Positions 44,273-56,955 of a stretch of DNA of 64,000 nucleotides are shown piece by piece. Positions within the stretch are counted from its first letter, which is position 1, and each line of letters starts with the position of its first letter. A model generated the notes under the pieces. That model was not told where the DNA came from. It worked only from the letters and a program-made list of their open reading frames with translations, and did not search any database. Position numbers and translations under genes: made by a program. The DNA comes from Cinnamomum chago (taxonomy: Eukaryota; Streptophyta; Magnoliopsida; Laurales; Lauraceae), in the NCBI GenBank assembly GCA_038049695.1, contig CP142451.1, forward strand, positions 125,461,501 through 125,525,500. The letters are read 5' to 3'.

Positions 44273-45297
44273 GCTATGCAATCCAGTAGGCTCTTGACAT
44301 TTCCTGCTCATGTAGGACAGTAGCCGAGGATCAAATTGTGGGCACTTAAGGTGAGAACTGAGAAGCAGGATATCCAACCAATTGGACTATCTTTGTGTTC
44401 TCAGAGGATCTAGTCCATATTAAGATATGGGGCTTGATTTATTCCTGATCTAATAATACTAGGTCTAGGTGCAGGTTAATAATTGTTAGACCCATCAGAT
44501 ACCGGGTCCATTGTAAGTCTATAAAGTTAATTGGTTCCAAATCCACAATGGGCACGGTCTATTCACCATGCGAAAGCCAAGGTAGGGATGAAAATCCGTT
44601 GGGCCCACATTGTACCTGGACCCCTAACCTGAATTAGAAATACGGACCAGTACCTGCAACGGGACTCGGATCATGTCCATACCAAAATTAAATTGAAGAC
44701 CCAAAACTTGATTGGACTTGAATGAAGGACCTCGATCTAGGCCAACTTGGGGTCCAATTACTTAGATTTTTAGTCATTCCTTTTTTAACTATTCATGCAT
44801 AAAGGTAGTTAAAATAACCCCACCGGGTCATTTGGGTTGGACTTGATCATTTTTTAAAAATGATTTATTTAAGAAATTTCTTGAAAAATTACATAAGATT
44901 ATTTTCACTATTTCATAGGATTTTTATGGAGAGGACTTGAAGCGAGAATTGTGGAAATGTTATATACTTTTTTGAAATATTAAGATCTTCATGTTCTTTT
45001 TTTAAAATGAGCCAAAAGGTTTATACCTTTTTCAGATTTTCCCTAATACAAAATATATAAATATACACATGCATATATCCTTTTTTTAGAGAGAATTTCA
45101 AGATCATGAATAAATTGTGGAGCACAGTCTTTCCAAATATGATCTGTCAGTTCGAATAGAACTTCCTTCGTCAATCTATATGCCACTTTATTTACATCTC
45201 TCTTAATATGTTTAACTTACCATGACTGAAAAGAGTTTAAAATTAATTTAGCAGAGTCAGTTAATTGTCCATAGCGGAAATTCCTTTATTTCACACC
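44273..45297. other. Intergenic, no gene supported
   Basis: AT-rich DNA with no coding signal, terminal repeats or tandem arrays that I can support. Confidence 0.45.
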
Positions 45298-45300
45298 TAA

Positions 45301-45820
45301 GAGTATGTTTGTGTAACACTTTTCCTCAGAAAAGTTGACGAATTTCCTCGGAAAACCCATTTTTCCGGCGTTTGGTGCGGAACAATTCCACGTAAATGCT
45401 TTTCTGCCTCGTCAGCATTTTCCTTGATAATTGTGGAAATGAGTTTCCCATGGGGGGTAGTAGAAATGGTTTTCCTCGGAAAACTTCTCCCTCTTGTCTA
45501 TTTCAACCCAAAAACCCTATAACTTTTTCATTTTTTATTTCTTTATATAAATTATTATTTAATGTTAAATAATTAATATACATGTTATGTTATTTTTCTT
45601 CAAAAAATTATATCACCAAATAAGAAATTTTGATTTTTTATAAGGAATCTACAGTCGCACCAAACGACATCTACACCAATTCAATGAGGAAACTCTTTTT
45701 ACACCAAACATGAATTTCAAAATTCTACGGAAATCCTTTTCCGAGGTTTTCATTTCTATGGAATTTGCTGACGTGGCAATTTCCTCTTTCCGTAGAAAGG
45801 GTGTATACACAAACGTGCCC
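45301..45820. mobile_element. PIF/Harbinger-like MITE, 520 bp, TAA duplication
   Basis: The left end is GAGTATGTTTGTGTAACAC. The right end in complement is GGGCACGTTTGTGTATACAC. TAA flanks both sides (45298-45300 and 45821-45823), the expected TWA target. Inner arms also pair, for example TTTCCTCGGAAAA with a TTCCGAGG block on the right. Confidence 0.75.
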
Positions 45821-45823
45821 TAA

Positions 45824-46496
45824 GTGTCCATGGCGGCTATTATACATTTACATGGATACGACAAATTACAAACGGGTTGAAATATTCAACTTTTACCGTG
45901 CAATTTATTTATTTTGTTTTGTTTTTTCTAATCAGGTCAAATGGGTGACCCACTTTCATCCCTACCCTAGTTGTTGTACTTATAAACTGACAGGTCCAGA
46001 CCCATTTTGAAATTCCAAATTTCCAGGCCCAAGACCCATATACATCCAGCCTCTATTCAATGAATCTGGATGCTCCAATAGGACTTTAGCCCACCATGAG
46101 ATTAAGCAGATGATGAATAACGTGATTCATAAATACGATTAAAATTATGCTAATTTTCGTGTACCTCAATGTGGGTTCCACTCCATCAACTCAGGAATTC
46201 TCCTGAGTCAAGGCCTTAGAGGTCCTATTTGATTCAAGCTCTGTTTGAAAAACTTGATTTTCTCCATGATTAGATGAGAGATCCCTGAGAATTTGATGTC
46301 ACTTCTACATTTCCCTATCTCACTTCTTTTGTTTGATAGGAGCTCCTTTCTAGGGATTCAGTAGGAATTTTTATTCGAAAAAAATATGCGATCCTCGCTG
46401 TGTGGGCGTCTGTGGATGGGCCCCACCTATTACCAATCCGAACCATCCACGGACACCCCGCCCCTCCATCCACGGACACCCCCCCCCCACCCCCGG
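45824..46496. other. Intergenic, no gene supported
   Basis: No coding signal. A C-rich patch with GGACACCCC repeats lies near 46453-46500. Confidence 0.4.
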
Positions 46497-46800
46497 CCCC
46501 ACATATTACCAATCTGAACCATCCCTCCCCTCCCCAATGACACTAAAGCCCATGGATTTGCCGCCATTCAAATGGAATGGACCGTTTGATCCAGGGTCGA
46601 AAATTTTTTTTTAATATAAGTCATTAAACTTGTGGGCCGGGGGGATGGGCCCTCCCTATTATCAATCTGAACCATCAACACACATGGGACCCCCCAGAAT
46701 GACGCTGAAGCCCATGGATTTGTTGCCATCCAAATGGAATGGACCATTGGATCTAGGGAAAAAAAATTCTTTAATAAAAGTCATCAAACTTATGGGTCAC
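46497..46800. repeat. About 150-bp tandem duplication
   Basis: TATTACCAATCTGAACCATC at 46504 recurs as TATTATCAATCTGAACCATC near 46658. Each is followed by AAGCCCATGGATTTG, AAATGGAATGGACC and AAGTCAT(T/C)AAACTT. The plus-strand frames over it are repeats of each other and not a gene. Confidence 0.85.
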
Positions 46801-47929
46801 AGATCAAGAAGTTAGAGGCATGAGATTGAACTCAAACTTGATAGCTAGGCCCATCAAGGATAGCTCTTTCCATACCCTCTGATCCCGTAATCAGTGGGGC
46901 CCCAACATGCTAGCTCTCACCTAAGACAGTGAGAGCTTGCTGTCACAGGAGCATTTCCTATGTGACTATATAAAAGATTATTTCACTCCAAAAATATTTA
47001 TTTATGGACCTTGTTGATAATGTGCCCTTATCCAATTGTAGCGTCACGACCCGAATTCCACACTTGTTTTTTATTTTTTATTTTTAACATCCATCTGAAT
47101 TCGAAGTTCGAATCGCCCGTTTGGTAATTTTACTTGTCAAGTAAAGTTAAGCATCAAATCCAAAACACTTTAATTCAAAACTCACTCCAACTTAGTTTAT
47201 AAAAAAAACTCAAAAAACAACTACTTTTATTCACTAGAAGACAAAAAAAAAAAAAAAAACACTTCATTTTCCCTTACAAAAAGTCAAAAATATTTCATTC
47301 CAAATAACTAAAAATAAAATAGATCATACCCTACTTATATTTTATTCTCTCTCTTTATTTCACTTCACTTCACTTTATTTTAAAAGTAAAATTACCAAAC
47401 ACGCTAGGGTTTAAGTCAATCAATCATGTGAGATTGGTCAAATCACGATGGAATGTTTAAAAATAGGCATCACATGACCAAGATCATGAGCACAAGCATA
47501 AATAAACTTAAAATATCAAATCATAATTTAAAGTCAAATAAAATTACCAACAATAGTCTTATTACAGTTCCCAAATTAAACTCATTTAAACAAGAAACTA
47601 TAGTCCGCGGCGGCCCATTCAATATCCGGCCCCTTGAGGATCACATTCAACTACGTCATTCTCCTGATACTCAACTTCCTCTTCATGACCTAAATTGATC
47701 CATGATTGGAGTGAGTTTTCATCAAGGATACAAAACTAGGCATGAAAAAAATGGAATTCAGACAAGTACGTAGAATAATTCAAGAGTATGTGTATTTATT
47801 ATCAATTATTCAAGTACCCATTATTTATTCAATAATTCTCTTAGTACCACGGTTCCTTCCTCTTTCGGAGCTAGAGGTTTTGGTATCGACTATCGGTTCC
47901 TCCTTCTTCAGAAATCAAATGTTGAGTCC
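46801..47929. other. Intergenic, no gene supported
   Basis: AT-rich DNA with an A run near 47244-47259. Nothing recognisable. Confidence 0.45.
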
Positions 47930-48033
47930 GCTAGTGCTACCACCTTGGGGTCACAGGGGTGTTGACCAGACTTCCCTCTAGGCCCGGAGGGATTAGTCCA
48001 GCACAAATGGTTGGGAACCCTCCGATAGCAAAA
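47930..48033 (+). mobile_element. 3' part of a SINE
   Basis: CCTTGGGGTCACAGGGGTG, GGAGGGATTAGTCCAGCAC and CCCTCCGATAGCAAAAAATA match the 3' half of the SINE at 44105-44272. The Pol III promoter half is not present. Confidence 0.65.
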
Positions 48034-48615
48034 AATAAAATCCATATGGTAAATAATTGGGTTGCGATCAATAGGGATTATTCCCACGCGCGGTTCACTC
48101 TTAATTGGTCTTTTTGGGCACTATTCCACTAGCTCATTTTTCATAAAACGTCATAGTTGGGGACCTATTTGGATGTTTGCAGAATAAAAAAATTAATTTT
48201 TTAAAATAATAATTTAATTTTAGTTTTGGGGTTGGATTCTTACAGTAAGTTCAGGGGCAGAACTAGAGCCGGGCTGGGGGTGGTCATGGCCCACTAGAAA
48301 TTTGTAAGACACCACTCTTGTTAAGAAAAATGTCCCTTTTCATATTGGCCCCCCCAAAAAAGTTGAAAACTCCCCCTATCTTTTAAAAAACCTCTTTCTT
48401 TCACACCGGCACCTCCAAGAATTTTTCTCACATAGTGTAGCCCACAAAAGGCAAATTAATTTTCAATCCTCCCCCAGCATTGTCCTAACTATGTTGGGGT
48501 TCTACTGTATGAATAAATGAATTATGTTCCGCTATTCCAATCTATGTTTTTCCAAATCATCTGTTAGATTGACATCTTTAAATCTATTATTTCATGCATG
48601 ATTATATGAATGCAT

Positions 48616-48620
<5 letters not shown>
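48034..48620. other. Intergenic, no gene supported
   Basis: No coding or transposon signal is seen beyond AT-rich sequence. Confidence 0.4.

Positions 48621-48708
<88 letters not shown>
48621..48708. repeat. (CT)26(AT)18 compound microsatellite
   Basis: An uninterrupted CT tract at 48621-48672 runs directly into an AT tract at 48673-48708. Frames crossing it are artefacts. Confidence 0.95.
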
Positions 48709-48710
<2 letters not shown>

Positions 48711-48765
48711 AAAGCCACTCCTCGTGACCCGACCGCACTCCATCTCCCTCTCTCCTGATCACACT

Positions 48766-49393
48766 ATGTTCACCCGCCAGCGACCAGAGCGCACTCCGTC
48801 TGCCCCTTCTACTATCCATGACAGGTGAGCCCTCCCTATTTTTTTCTTTTTTCTTTTTTAGTTCCCATAGGTGGGTTTTTTTTTTTTTTTTTTTTGTGTA
48901 TGATTTGGGTTTTGTTCGATTTGAGGGTTTGGGTTTGGGGCTTTAGGATTTGTGGGGGCAGAGATCTAAATCTCATTTTTGTGCTTAGAGTTTATTATTT
49001 CATTTTGAGTTTTAGGACTAGGGCTTTCAAATTGGGGATTTTAGGGTTTTAAGATGAGGGATTTGGAACATGGGATTTTTTGGTTTAGTGATTGCAATTT
49101 TAAGATCTTTGATGTGGACCTCATGTTATCAAAAATAAATTGGTGTTGTCTGATTCTTTATATTTTTGAATTGCAGAGGTTCAAAAGATGATGAGCCTTG
49201 GAGTATGTTGAGAGAAGAGGATTTAGATGCAAATGGGTGCATGATTAAGATGGAAATTTATTCAAGAGCCGGTTGGAAGAGGCTAGGGATAGGAATTAAC
49301 GGATTTAATAGATGGATTTTTTTTTTGTGGCCTCGTTTATTTTACCTTAGCCATTGCCAACGTCTAACTTACTGCTATAAATCTTTTGAATAA
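48766..49393 (+). CDS. Possible two-exon small gene, function unknown
   Basis: Exon 1 would be 48766-48824 (ATG, then GAC AG before GTGAGC). Exon 2 would be 49177-49393 (after TTTTGAATTGCAG). The split Arg codon joins in frame to give 91 residues. Exon 2 starts with an acidic, coding-like stretch (SKDDEPWSMLREEDLD) and ends in an aromatic-rich tail. No family is recognised, and the microsatellite lies 57 bp upstream of the ATG. It could be the first exons of a longer gene that has lost its downstream part, or chance. Confidence 0.3.
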
Positions 49394-49789
49394 AATTGCA
49401 TTGTCGTCGAGATCAATTTACAAAAAAAAAAAAAAAAAAATCATTTTCTATTGTCTTCAACTAATTATTTGTTAGATTTTGATATGATACAGAATCTAAG
49501 CTATATGACCCATTTCTGCTTAAGGTAGACCAATTATTTTGCAAGATTCATGTTTTCGATTGGACTGGTGACATCTTCTTCACTAGGGTATTGAACTCAT
49601 GTTTTGTAACGTATCTATCATCACTGAATAATTGAATTATAAGGTCCTTATACTTCATTTACAGTTACAGGACCACCACGAATATTGATCATAAAACCTC
49701 CTTTTTGTCATTAGATCAACACAAATCAACACTTCACTATTTTTTGGCTTGAAAATGTTACCCACACTTAAAATGTTACCCACACTTAA

Positions 49790-49963
49790 AATGTTCGTGT
49801 GGTTAGGAAGTCCAGTTTTAACCTGGAGGTCCTGCCTTCGAATCCTTAAGGCCTTACCCGATACATAGGGCTTGTGGGTGGTTCTATGTATCCGTGGGTT
49901 TACCAATAATCTCCCAAAGGGGGGTCGGCGGGTTCCCATGTTATCAAAAAAAAAAAAAAAAAA
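49790..49963 (+). mobile_element. tRNA-derived SINE (second family)
   Basis: An A-box-like GTGTGGTTAGGAAG, a good B-box CCTTCGAATCC near 49831-49841, then a body with GGTTCTATGTATCCGTGGG, ending GTTCCCATGTTATC and a poly(A) tail at 49946-49963. It differs from the 44105 family. Confidence 0.75.
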
Positions 49964-50523
49964 ACTTGAAAGACCAATGTTTCAAATTAAAGATTGTATC
50001 AACCCCACATTTCATTAGGCATAAGTACTGAGTGCATGTCCGTATGCTTTTGATCCTCATTTCATATTGAGGGATTAAGAGAACATTTGCTTCAGGAGCT
50101 GTAACCTACGGGGCCCAAAACTTGACATTAAACTATGGTGCACTGACGAGAAATTAAGACATTTGTGAGCTCCCAAAACCTAGATCTTTAGTATCATTAG
50201 ATCTTTCCATCTCATCAATAAGTGAACCAGACCATAGTGCATTTCAGTAACACTTAAAATTGATGGAAGAAATGAAACCTGCGACATTGAGTAGATTACC
50301 ACAACACAATCAAACAGCCCACAATCTTTTTCAACATTAACATTGCAATGACATTCAACAATAAATGTTCAACATTTACATATGAAATCATTCACATTTC
50401 AACATCCAACAATACAATGTCTCAAACAGTCACTCAAATCATGCCATTACAACATTTCCCTTCTTGAACCATCACTCAAAGCACACCATGTCAACACCTA
50501 CTAACATTGCTTAACCTGCACAC

Positions 50524-50566
<43 letters not shown>

Positions 50567-50857
50567 CATCAAATCAAAACAGATTTACAAGAAAACTACA
50601 AGTGAAGAAAATACCACTAATGTATACATTGTTTAACAGAAGAAGAGGGTCAGACATGGGATGGTGGGGATAGTACCATATGCATTGTTTTCCCAAACAT
50701 CATTAAAAAAAAACCCCCCAAAATCCATAATTTCAAGTCCATCATCGTAGAACCCCCAAAACCCCTAAATTGAAAAATCCTAAAACCCCATAACACTCTA
50801 CAATGCAACAATAACATCCTAATAAATAAGCGGTCAGGATGAGCTAATCACAACGAG
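49964..50857. other. Intergenic with (AT)n
   Basis: No gene is supported. A perfect AT dinucleotide tract lies at about 50528-50561. Confidence 0.5.
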
Positions 50858-51073
50858 TTAGTATTGTTGCCCTCCCGTTCTCAAATCGCGTTGTAGTAGA
50901 GAATACACACCAGAGAATAGCCCAGTCAATATGATACCTAGGGTAACAAACCTCAAAACCCTCCCTTTTTTGTGGTATCCAATGGTGTACATCCACATCA
51001 AAGTCGATCTGCAGTCGGAATGCAATAGTCCTATTACATAGGTGCCCCAGCTTTGTGAGACATTAGGATACAA
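50858..51073 (-). CDS. Unrecognised open frame, possible gene fragment
   Basis: The 71-codon minus-strand frame has balanced, coding-like composition, a hydrophobic segment FVTLGIILTGLFSGVYSLL that could be a membrane span, and ends at a stop. It lies just upstream of the LTR element. No family is recognised and no splice partner was found. It may be an exon relic or chance. Confidence 0.2.
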   Translation of the reverse strand: MYPNVSQSWGTYVIGLLHSDCRSTLMWMYTIGYHKKGRVLRFVTLGIILTGLFSGVYSLLQRDLRTGGQQY

Positions 51074-51256
51074 CTTAGTAGTGTCTAACTCAAAGAATCC
51101 TATTAATACATTCAGTTAGAAACTAGGTTTATCCTACATGAACAAAATTTGTTGAACAAAAGCGAAACTGCTCTTAAATCGATCAATCGTTCCATCAAAG
51201 TTCAAACAAATCCATAATAACACTAGTATTCCTTCCAAAGCCTTTACAATCAAAGT

Positions 51257-52073
51257 TGTGTGGGGTGTTTTCCTAAGAGTAGGATTACATTGGTTTCGAT
51301 AGCGGTATCAGCTCAGTGCATCCCGATCTCGGTATCCAAATTCGGCCACAGCGCCAAAATCCATTTAGTTCGGTAACAGTACCAACTAGACATCTCATAT
51401 CAGTTCGGCAAACAGAGCCAGCTTGAGTCAGTCTCGGTAAAAGTACCGACTGGGCTCATCTCAGTCTCGGTATAAGGCACCTCGGCAATAGTGTCAGGAT
51501 GCATCCGAACTCGGCCTCAGTACCATCCTCAGCTCGGTCCTTCCACAGGGATGGGTACTAGGCCATCATTATACTTCCATGAAGTTACGGCTACGTTGCA
51601 GAAAGTGCTGACAGACAAGACAGGCGTCAGATAGTGGTCAGGTGTCTCCTTGATCAATCACATCCACGTTAATACCAGGGGTCATCTCTTGATTCGACCT
51701 AACAGTATTTCCGCCTACCCCCCACATAGGGAGCCCCAGGTGAAAACCTCTACATATACAAGGATAAGAATCCATTCGGAGGTATGTGGTTATGCAAAAA
51801 CACAGCATCATAGCGCCATATCATACATTGCATAGCGCGTTACAGACCGCCCTGCAGAAAAGCATACTTACTTCTCATCTCCATCCTTTGTTCAGTGGCA
51901 GCACTAGCTTAGGCATCGGAGAGCCTTCAGCTGACGGCCGTCAGGGTCTCTGATCTCTATTTCTCTTTTCCTTTTAGGTCCTAAGACGATCTATCTTCCC
52001 CGAAGAAGCTTAAACAGCGAATCACTAGTCCCATACTAATCTAAACCGAGTCCTTAACTTTTAGGCACTCACA
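51257..52073 (+). repeat. 5' LTR of the 51257-57771 element
   Basis: Begins TGTGTGGGGTGTTTTCC and ends AGGCACTCACA. A likely TATA region, ACATATACAAGG, lies near 51751. It aligns with the 3' LTR over its whole length with scattered substitutions and small indels. Confidence 0.9.
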
Positions 52074-52699
52074 ATTGGTGTCGTCTGTGGGAAAACGATC
52101 GACAAAGTCATGCCTCTAGCAGCAGCAAAGGATTTACAAAGCCCAGCCACCATCGTCGACGACTCCCTATCGAACCAGTTCCAGGGAAAATCTGATGCAT
52201 TAGGCACGGGATGACCTGTAACTCAGACAGGTCCATCAACAAAGGAGGTGACAGCATCTCCCCGACAAAGCACACCTCCACCGGAGCACCCCCAAACATA
52301 GTATTGTCCCACTGGAGACTCCCCTGCGGAGCGAAAGTTCCAGTAGCGGCCGGGTCTTGTCATCTCCTCCACCAAGTGGGTCGCAACAACGATGAAGTTC
52401 CATTCCTTGTTGATACCAGGGCTCGCAGCCGCAGCCCTCGCATCTTTCGAGCAAGCTTTGCTGCCAGCCAGCAAGCTTCGAAAGAACCTCCTTCAGATCC
52501 CCATACTCACTGTGAAAGCACTGATTGATAGGGCGAACCAAGGCAAAACTCAAACACAAGCTCACCAGTGCTTCAATCTATGGTGGGGCCCCTCCCCCCG
52601 GTAGAGAATGGCGGTCACGGAAACGGTTCCTTGACTAGCCATGCAATCTTCATCCTCGAGCCCTGGCTCGATGATGGCGCCAGCCATAGCCCGAACAGC

Positions 52700-53640
52700 T
52701 CTGATCACGATGGCTCCGGCAGCGGCCTCAGCAATGTCACCAGCCACGACTCAGGCAGAAGCTCAACCAAGCAGGAGCTTCAGCTGCGGTCCTGGTAACA
52801 GCACCCGCCACAACTAGCTCCTTCATTTGATAGCTCCCGCAGCGGCCTCGGTAGTAGCACCAGCCGCTTGGACAATCTCAACCTTGATGGCTCCAGCAAC
52901 GGCCTCGGTGATAGCACCAGCCTTAGCTCGGACCGTTCCGGTATTCAAAGCTTCGGCAGTGACCTCGGTGACAGCACCAGCCTCCGCTACACAGCTTTGA
53001 CGTCGGGCCTCGGTGACAACACTTACATAGCTCCGACAACGACATCGGTGAGAGCACCAGCCATGGCCCGGACAACTTCACTTACGACAACAACTCTGTT
53101 CCATCGCCGCAGTTATGGAACTCGGCAAAGGTCTCAGCTCGGTGACAGCACCAGCACAGAAGAGACTACAGCTTAGTTATAGAATCAATTGCAAAACTCC
53201 ACAGTTATGGAACTCGGCAAAGGTCTCAGTTTGGTAACAGCACCAGCACAGAAGAAACTACAGCTCGGTTACAGAACCAGTTGCAAAACGCCGCAGTTAT
53301 GGAACTCGGCAAAGGTCTCAGCTCGGTGACAGCACCAGCACAGAAGAGACTACAGCTCGGTTACAGAACCAGCTGCAAAAACGCCGCAGTTATGGAACTC
53401 GGCAAAGGTCTCAGCTCAATGACAGCACCAGCATGGAAGAGACCACAGCTCGATTACGGAACCAGCTGTAAAACGCCGCAGTTATGGAACTGGGCGAATG
53501 TCTCAGCTCGATGATAGCACCAGCATAGAATAAATCACAGCTTAGTTACGGAACCAGCTGTGCAGTGCCCAGTTATGGTACTTGGCCAAAATCTCGGCTA
53601 GGCAATAGAACCAGCCGACCTGGTCACGAGACCAAACAAG
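52700..53640. repeat. 45-bp and 92-bp tandem repeats in the LTR element interior
   Basis: From about 52700 to 53060, units of roughly 45 bp carry GCCTCGGTGA(C/T)AGCACCAGCC. From about 53090, units of 91-94 bp start GTTATGGAACTCGGCAAAGG at 53112, 53204, 53295, 53389, 53481 and 53572. Plus-strand frames read the short repeat as a recurring LGDSTS motif, but stops soon follow. Confidence 0.85.
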
Positions 53641-54110
53641 CAACGCGCCAAGTTATGGAACTCGGCAGCTATCCTAGTTAGGTTATGGAACCAACTATGC
53701 TGTTGAAGGACCTGATCGCTTCCTAGAAGAATCTAGTTCGGTTGCGAAACCAACTACGAGTTTTCCACCTCTAAAGGTGTAGGTACCTTTCAAAGTTATA
53801 TAAACTTCAGCGCAATTTGAATTCCGGTTGTTGAACGGAGTTCGACTAGCCTAACTCACTTTTGGTTAAGAAACCAAAGTTATTTCCTACCCAATAGTCA
53901 CTCAGTTCTGGTTACTGAACCGAACTCAACTACTTGGTCAAAATTCGGGCGTTCGTGCTAAGAGCCCAGTTATGAAATGAAAGTCAAGCACACACATTGT
54001 TGTCAGAAGAAATGAGAGGCAAGTATGATTGTAAAAATTCTCTTCATTAATAAAGGAGTCATTACAGAATCAGTCCTTTACATGAGAAAGAAAAAGAAAA
54101 GTACAAAACT

Positions 54111-56288
54111 TCAAGATTCAGTAGCCTTGACGTTGACGTCAAAAGGCTCGGTCTTTGTGGCTTGGGGAGCATCCTCAGGCAGAACGACTTCCGCAGCAGC
54201 TTTTGCAGTGGAGGCAGAACACGGCTCACTCTCAGGGCGAGTGAAGTTTGGCAGGTCCTGATAAACAGGATGATCATCTGGGATCCCTACCTTCTTCAAT
54301 GCATCTCGGCACTCGAGCTCGAACAACTCTGAGCAGATGTTCTCGACTTAGGCCTCGTACTCCTTAGTAGCCACATCCACTTCGTCCTGAAAATATTTCT
54401 CGATCTCAGCATCGAATGAAGCTTGGAGTGCGGCTTTCTTCCTGTGCGCCATTTCGAGCTCGACATCCCACTTTGCTAGCTCGACCTGAAGTGCGAGAAT
54501 CTACTTTTCTTTGACCGCGGCCACACCTTTCATCTCGTAGGTCTCGGCCTTCACATTGCTAAGCTCTTGGAGTGCAAGCGCCATTTCTGCCTCCTGATTG
54601 CTTATTCTCTCATCCGCCGCCTTCAGCTCCCGGTTAATCTCCTCCAAGGCTTGCGAGCTTCTTTTTCTCAGTTTCAAGCTTCTCGGCCTTAGAACCACTT
54701 TCGTGGGCCCTCTACAGGACCACCTGAACCCTCTACACAGTTTGAACAAGAAAATGAAGTCAAAGAAAGCTAATAGAAGCAAATGCTACTCGAAGATCAG
54801 CATCAGACACTTACCGAGAGCATTGACTGCAGAGATGCGAACAGCAGTGTCCTGTCGTCCGCTCCTCTGTGCCTTAGCATATCGAGTGGCAGGGCGCACG
54901 CATTGGCAAGAGCGATGACGACCAACGGACTGCTATTTAGACAGTCTTCCACCGTCATAGGCCTCCCAGGCCCGAGCTGGAGGCTCGGCCTCCATAGAGC
55001 CGCCCCCGCGGACTGAGGGACCAAGGCCTGGCCAGGGCCTCTTTTCGACGAGCCCTCGCCCCGGTGCCTCTTCTCTCTTGGGGCCTTCTCCTTATCTCCT
55101 TCAACAGGCTGCTGCCGAGCTCCCGAGTTGCGGCCCTCATACCGCTGCCTTCTTTCAAGTCGGCCTTCCTCTCTTTGGGTCTCGGCGGAACGCTGTCGAG
55201 CTGCACCAGTAGCAACAATAGTTCCAGCAGCAGCACCGGGGGCAATAGGAACATCCCCAACAGCAGCAGTAAAACCCTCGGCATTCCCCGAGGCAACACC
55301 CCCAGTAGCAGCAACAGAACCATCGGCGCCACCCGAGACTGCTGAGAAAGAGGGAGTTCGAGCCCCCAATATTTTCACCCTCAGGTCTTTCACCTTCAAA
55401 ACAGGTCGCATTTTCTCCATTTCCTCTCCCCTTTCTTCTTCACAGTTGGAGGGAGATGAATAGCTCTCGACGAGCTGGGCCAAATCAACAGCCTCCAAGC
55501 TGGCAGGCGCGAGTTCCTTCCTCTTGATGTATGTGTGGTACCTCGGCTCGTATCCGAGCAAGGACCAGGCAACTCGCCCATTGTGGCCGTGATACTCACG
55601 CACGAGTTTCAGCCAGCTGTCGTTCCGCTTCCAGCCGGCGCGCTCAGCTCGCTGCTTCCTCTGGTTGGTCTCTGCACGACAGAAGATAACATCAACTTGA
55701 CAAGACAATAGGAGGAAAAGATAACACTCTAAGCTCGGTAATTATTTGGAGGAACCTCGAAGTGTCGAGGAATCCGGTGCAATTTCTTCGCCTCGGTCCC
55801 ATCCTTGTCGAACTCCCAGTTGCTAAAGACGAGGAGACAATCGTCCCCGGCGTGCCTATTTGAATCCTCCAGATCATGGATAAAGGGTTCCATCTTCGGA
55901 TTTCCGCGGAGATAATAACTTTGACCGTCCTCGGCGGTCTTGCACAGGTCGTATACATCCTCGATGTCATGGACACTGAGGTCTATACCCAATATCTTGT
56001 TCAGCTCGGCAACGCCCATTATGACTTTGAAGTCATTAGGCATCAGCTCGCATGGGCCGAGGTGCCATGTCACCAAACAGGCCCTCAGAGAGGGTGGACG
56101 GAGAACCTAACCCCTCCCTCTATTACTGAAACTAACGGGAATGACATCCAGCCATTCCGGAAGGATCGGCCCTCGAAGAGGTCTTTCGGGTCATCCAGTT
56201 TCGTTGGGACATCCTCTGGGATCCCATACATTTTCCTGAAGCAAGCCATAGCCTCAGGGGTCTTCGCCCAACTCCTATAAGATCTCAT
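54111..56288 (-). pseudogene. Antisense gag-like/coiled-coil gene inside the LTR element
   Basis: Reading leftward from an ATG at 56286-56288, the frame gives FRKMYGIPEDVPTKL...VSVIEGGVRFSVHP. A 1-bp loss near 56087 shifts it, and it resumes LVTWHLGPCELMPNDFKV...DIEDVYDLC to about 55755. That domain resembles the N-terminal 'putative plant transposon/gag-like' region found in many plant retrotransposon-associated proteins. A short intron ends at an AG near 55676. The next exon (55676-54815) has a conserved-looking start, then an Ala/Gly-rich and basic low-complexity middle, and ends at a GTAAGTG donor. The last part has heptad-like coiled coil (LEEINRELKAADERISNQEA), interrupted by stops near 54500 and 54350. 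Antisense genes of this layout are known in Tat-like elements. The role is unknown, and this copy is broken. Confidence 0.6.
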
Positions 56289-56955
56289 TCTTCTAACAAA
56301 TGTCGACAATGGAAAAGGGGCAAATACAAAAACCCTAAACCCTAGAGCAGAGCCCCCAAAAAGAAAAAGGCAGAATGCAAAGACAGGGACAGGGAGGAAA
56401 AACTCACAGATAAAGAGACGGACTCCAGGCTCCGGTTCGCTAAGTCAAACTTCTAGCAAAGCTCCGGCAGGGTTCTCTTCTTTCTTATAGCAACACTTTC
56501 TCTGATGAAATGCTAAAGTGAAAGAAATAACAGAGGAAAGGCCCTATTTATAGACGGTAGGGCGCCCGTTCCGAATCCTGAAGGCACGCGCCGCTTCGAT
56601 TTCGTTGAACGACCAACCAGATGGAGACACGTGGCACTGCCAGTTAATCTCGCACAGAGATTCAAACGCTACATTTATTGCCTTGGAAAGGCGAAACATC
56701 ACCATGCAATTTATTGCCTCGGGCTGATAAATCGTCACCTACCTAATATTTATCGCTTCGGAAAGACGAAGTGTCACCGGCGTGATATTTATTGTCCCGG
56801 AAAGGCAAGCAGACTTCATGATAAAGATCAAATGTCACCAGCCAAACACCGAGATGAATTTCAAAAATTGATACCTCAGATCCTCTCAACACGATACTCA
56901 GCTCCCGACCTCAAAAAGCTAGAGAACTCTAAGAAGTCGCGAGCTGAGGGGCAAT

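Noticed and set aside
46315..46815. Several 60-70 codon frames rich in Pro and Gly
   Set aside because: Overlapping frames over a C-rich patch and a tandem duplication.
48592..48828. Frames with Ser-Leu and Ile-Tyr repeats
   Set aside because: Translation of the CT/AT microsatellite.
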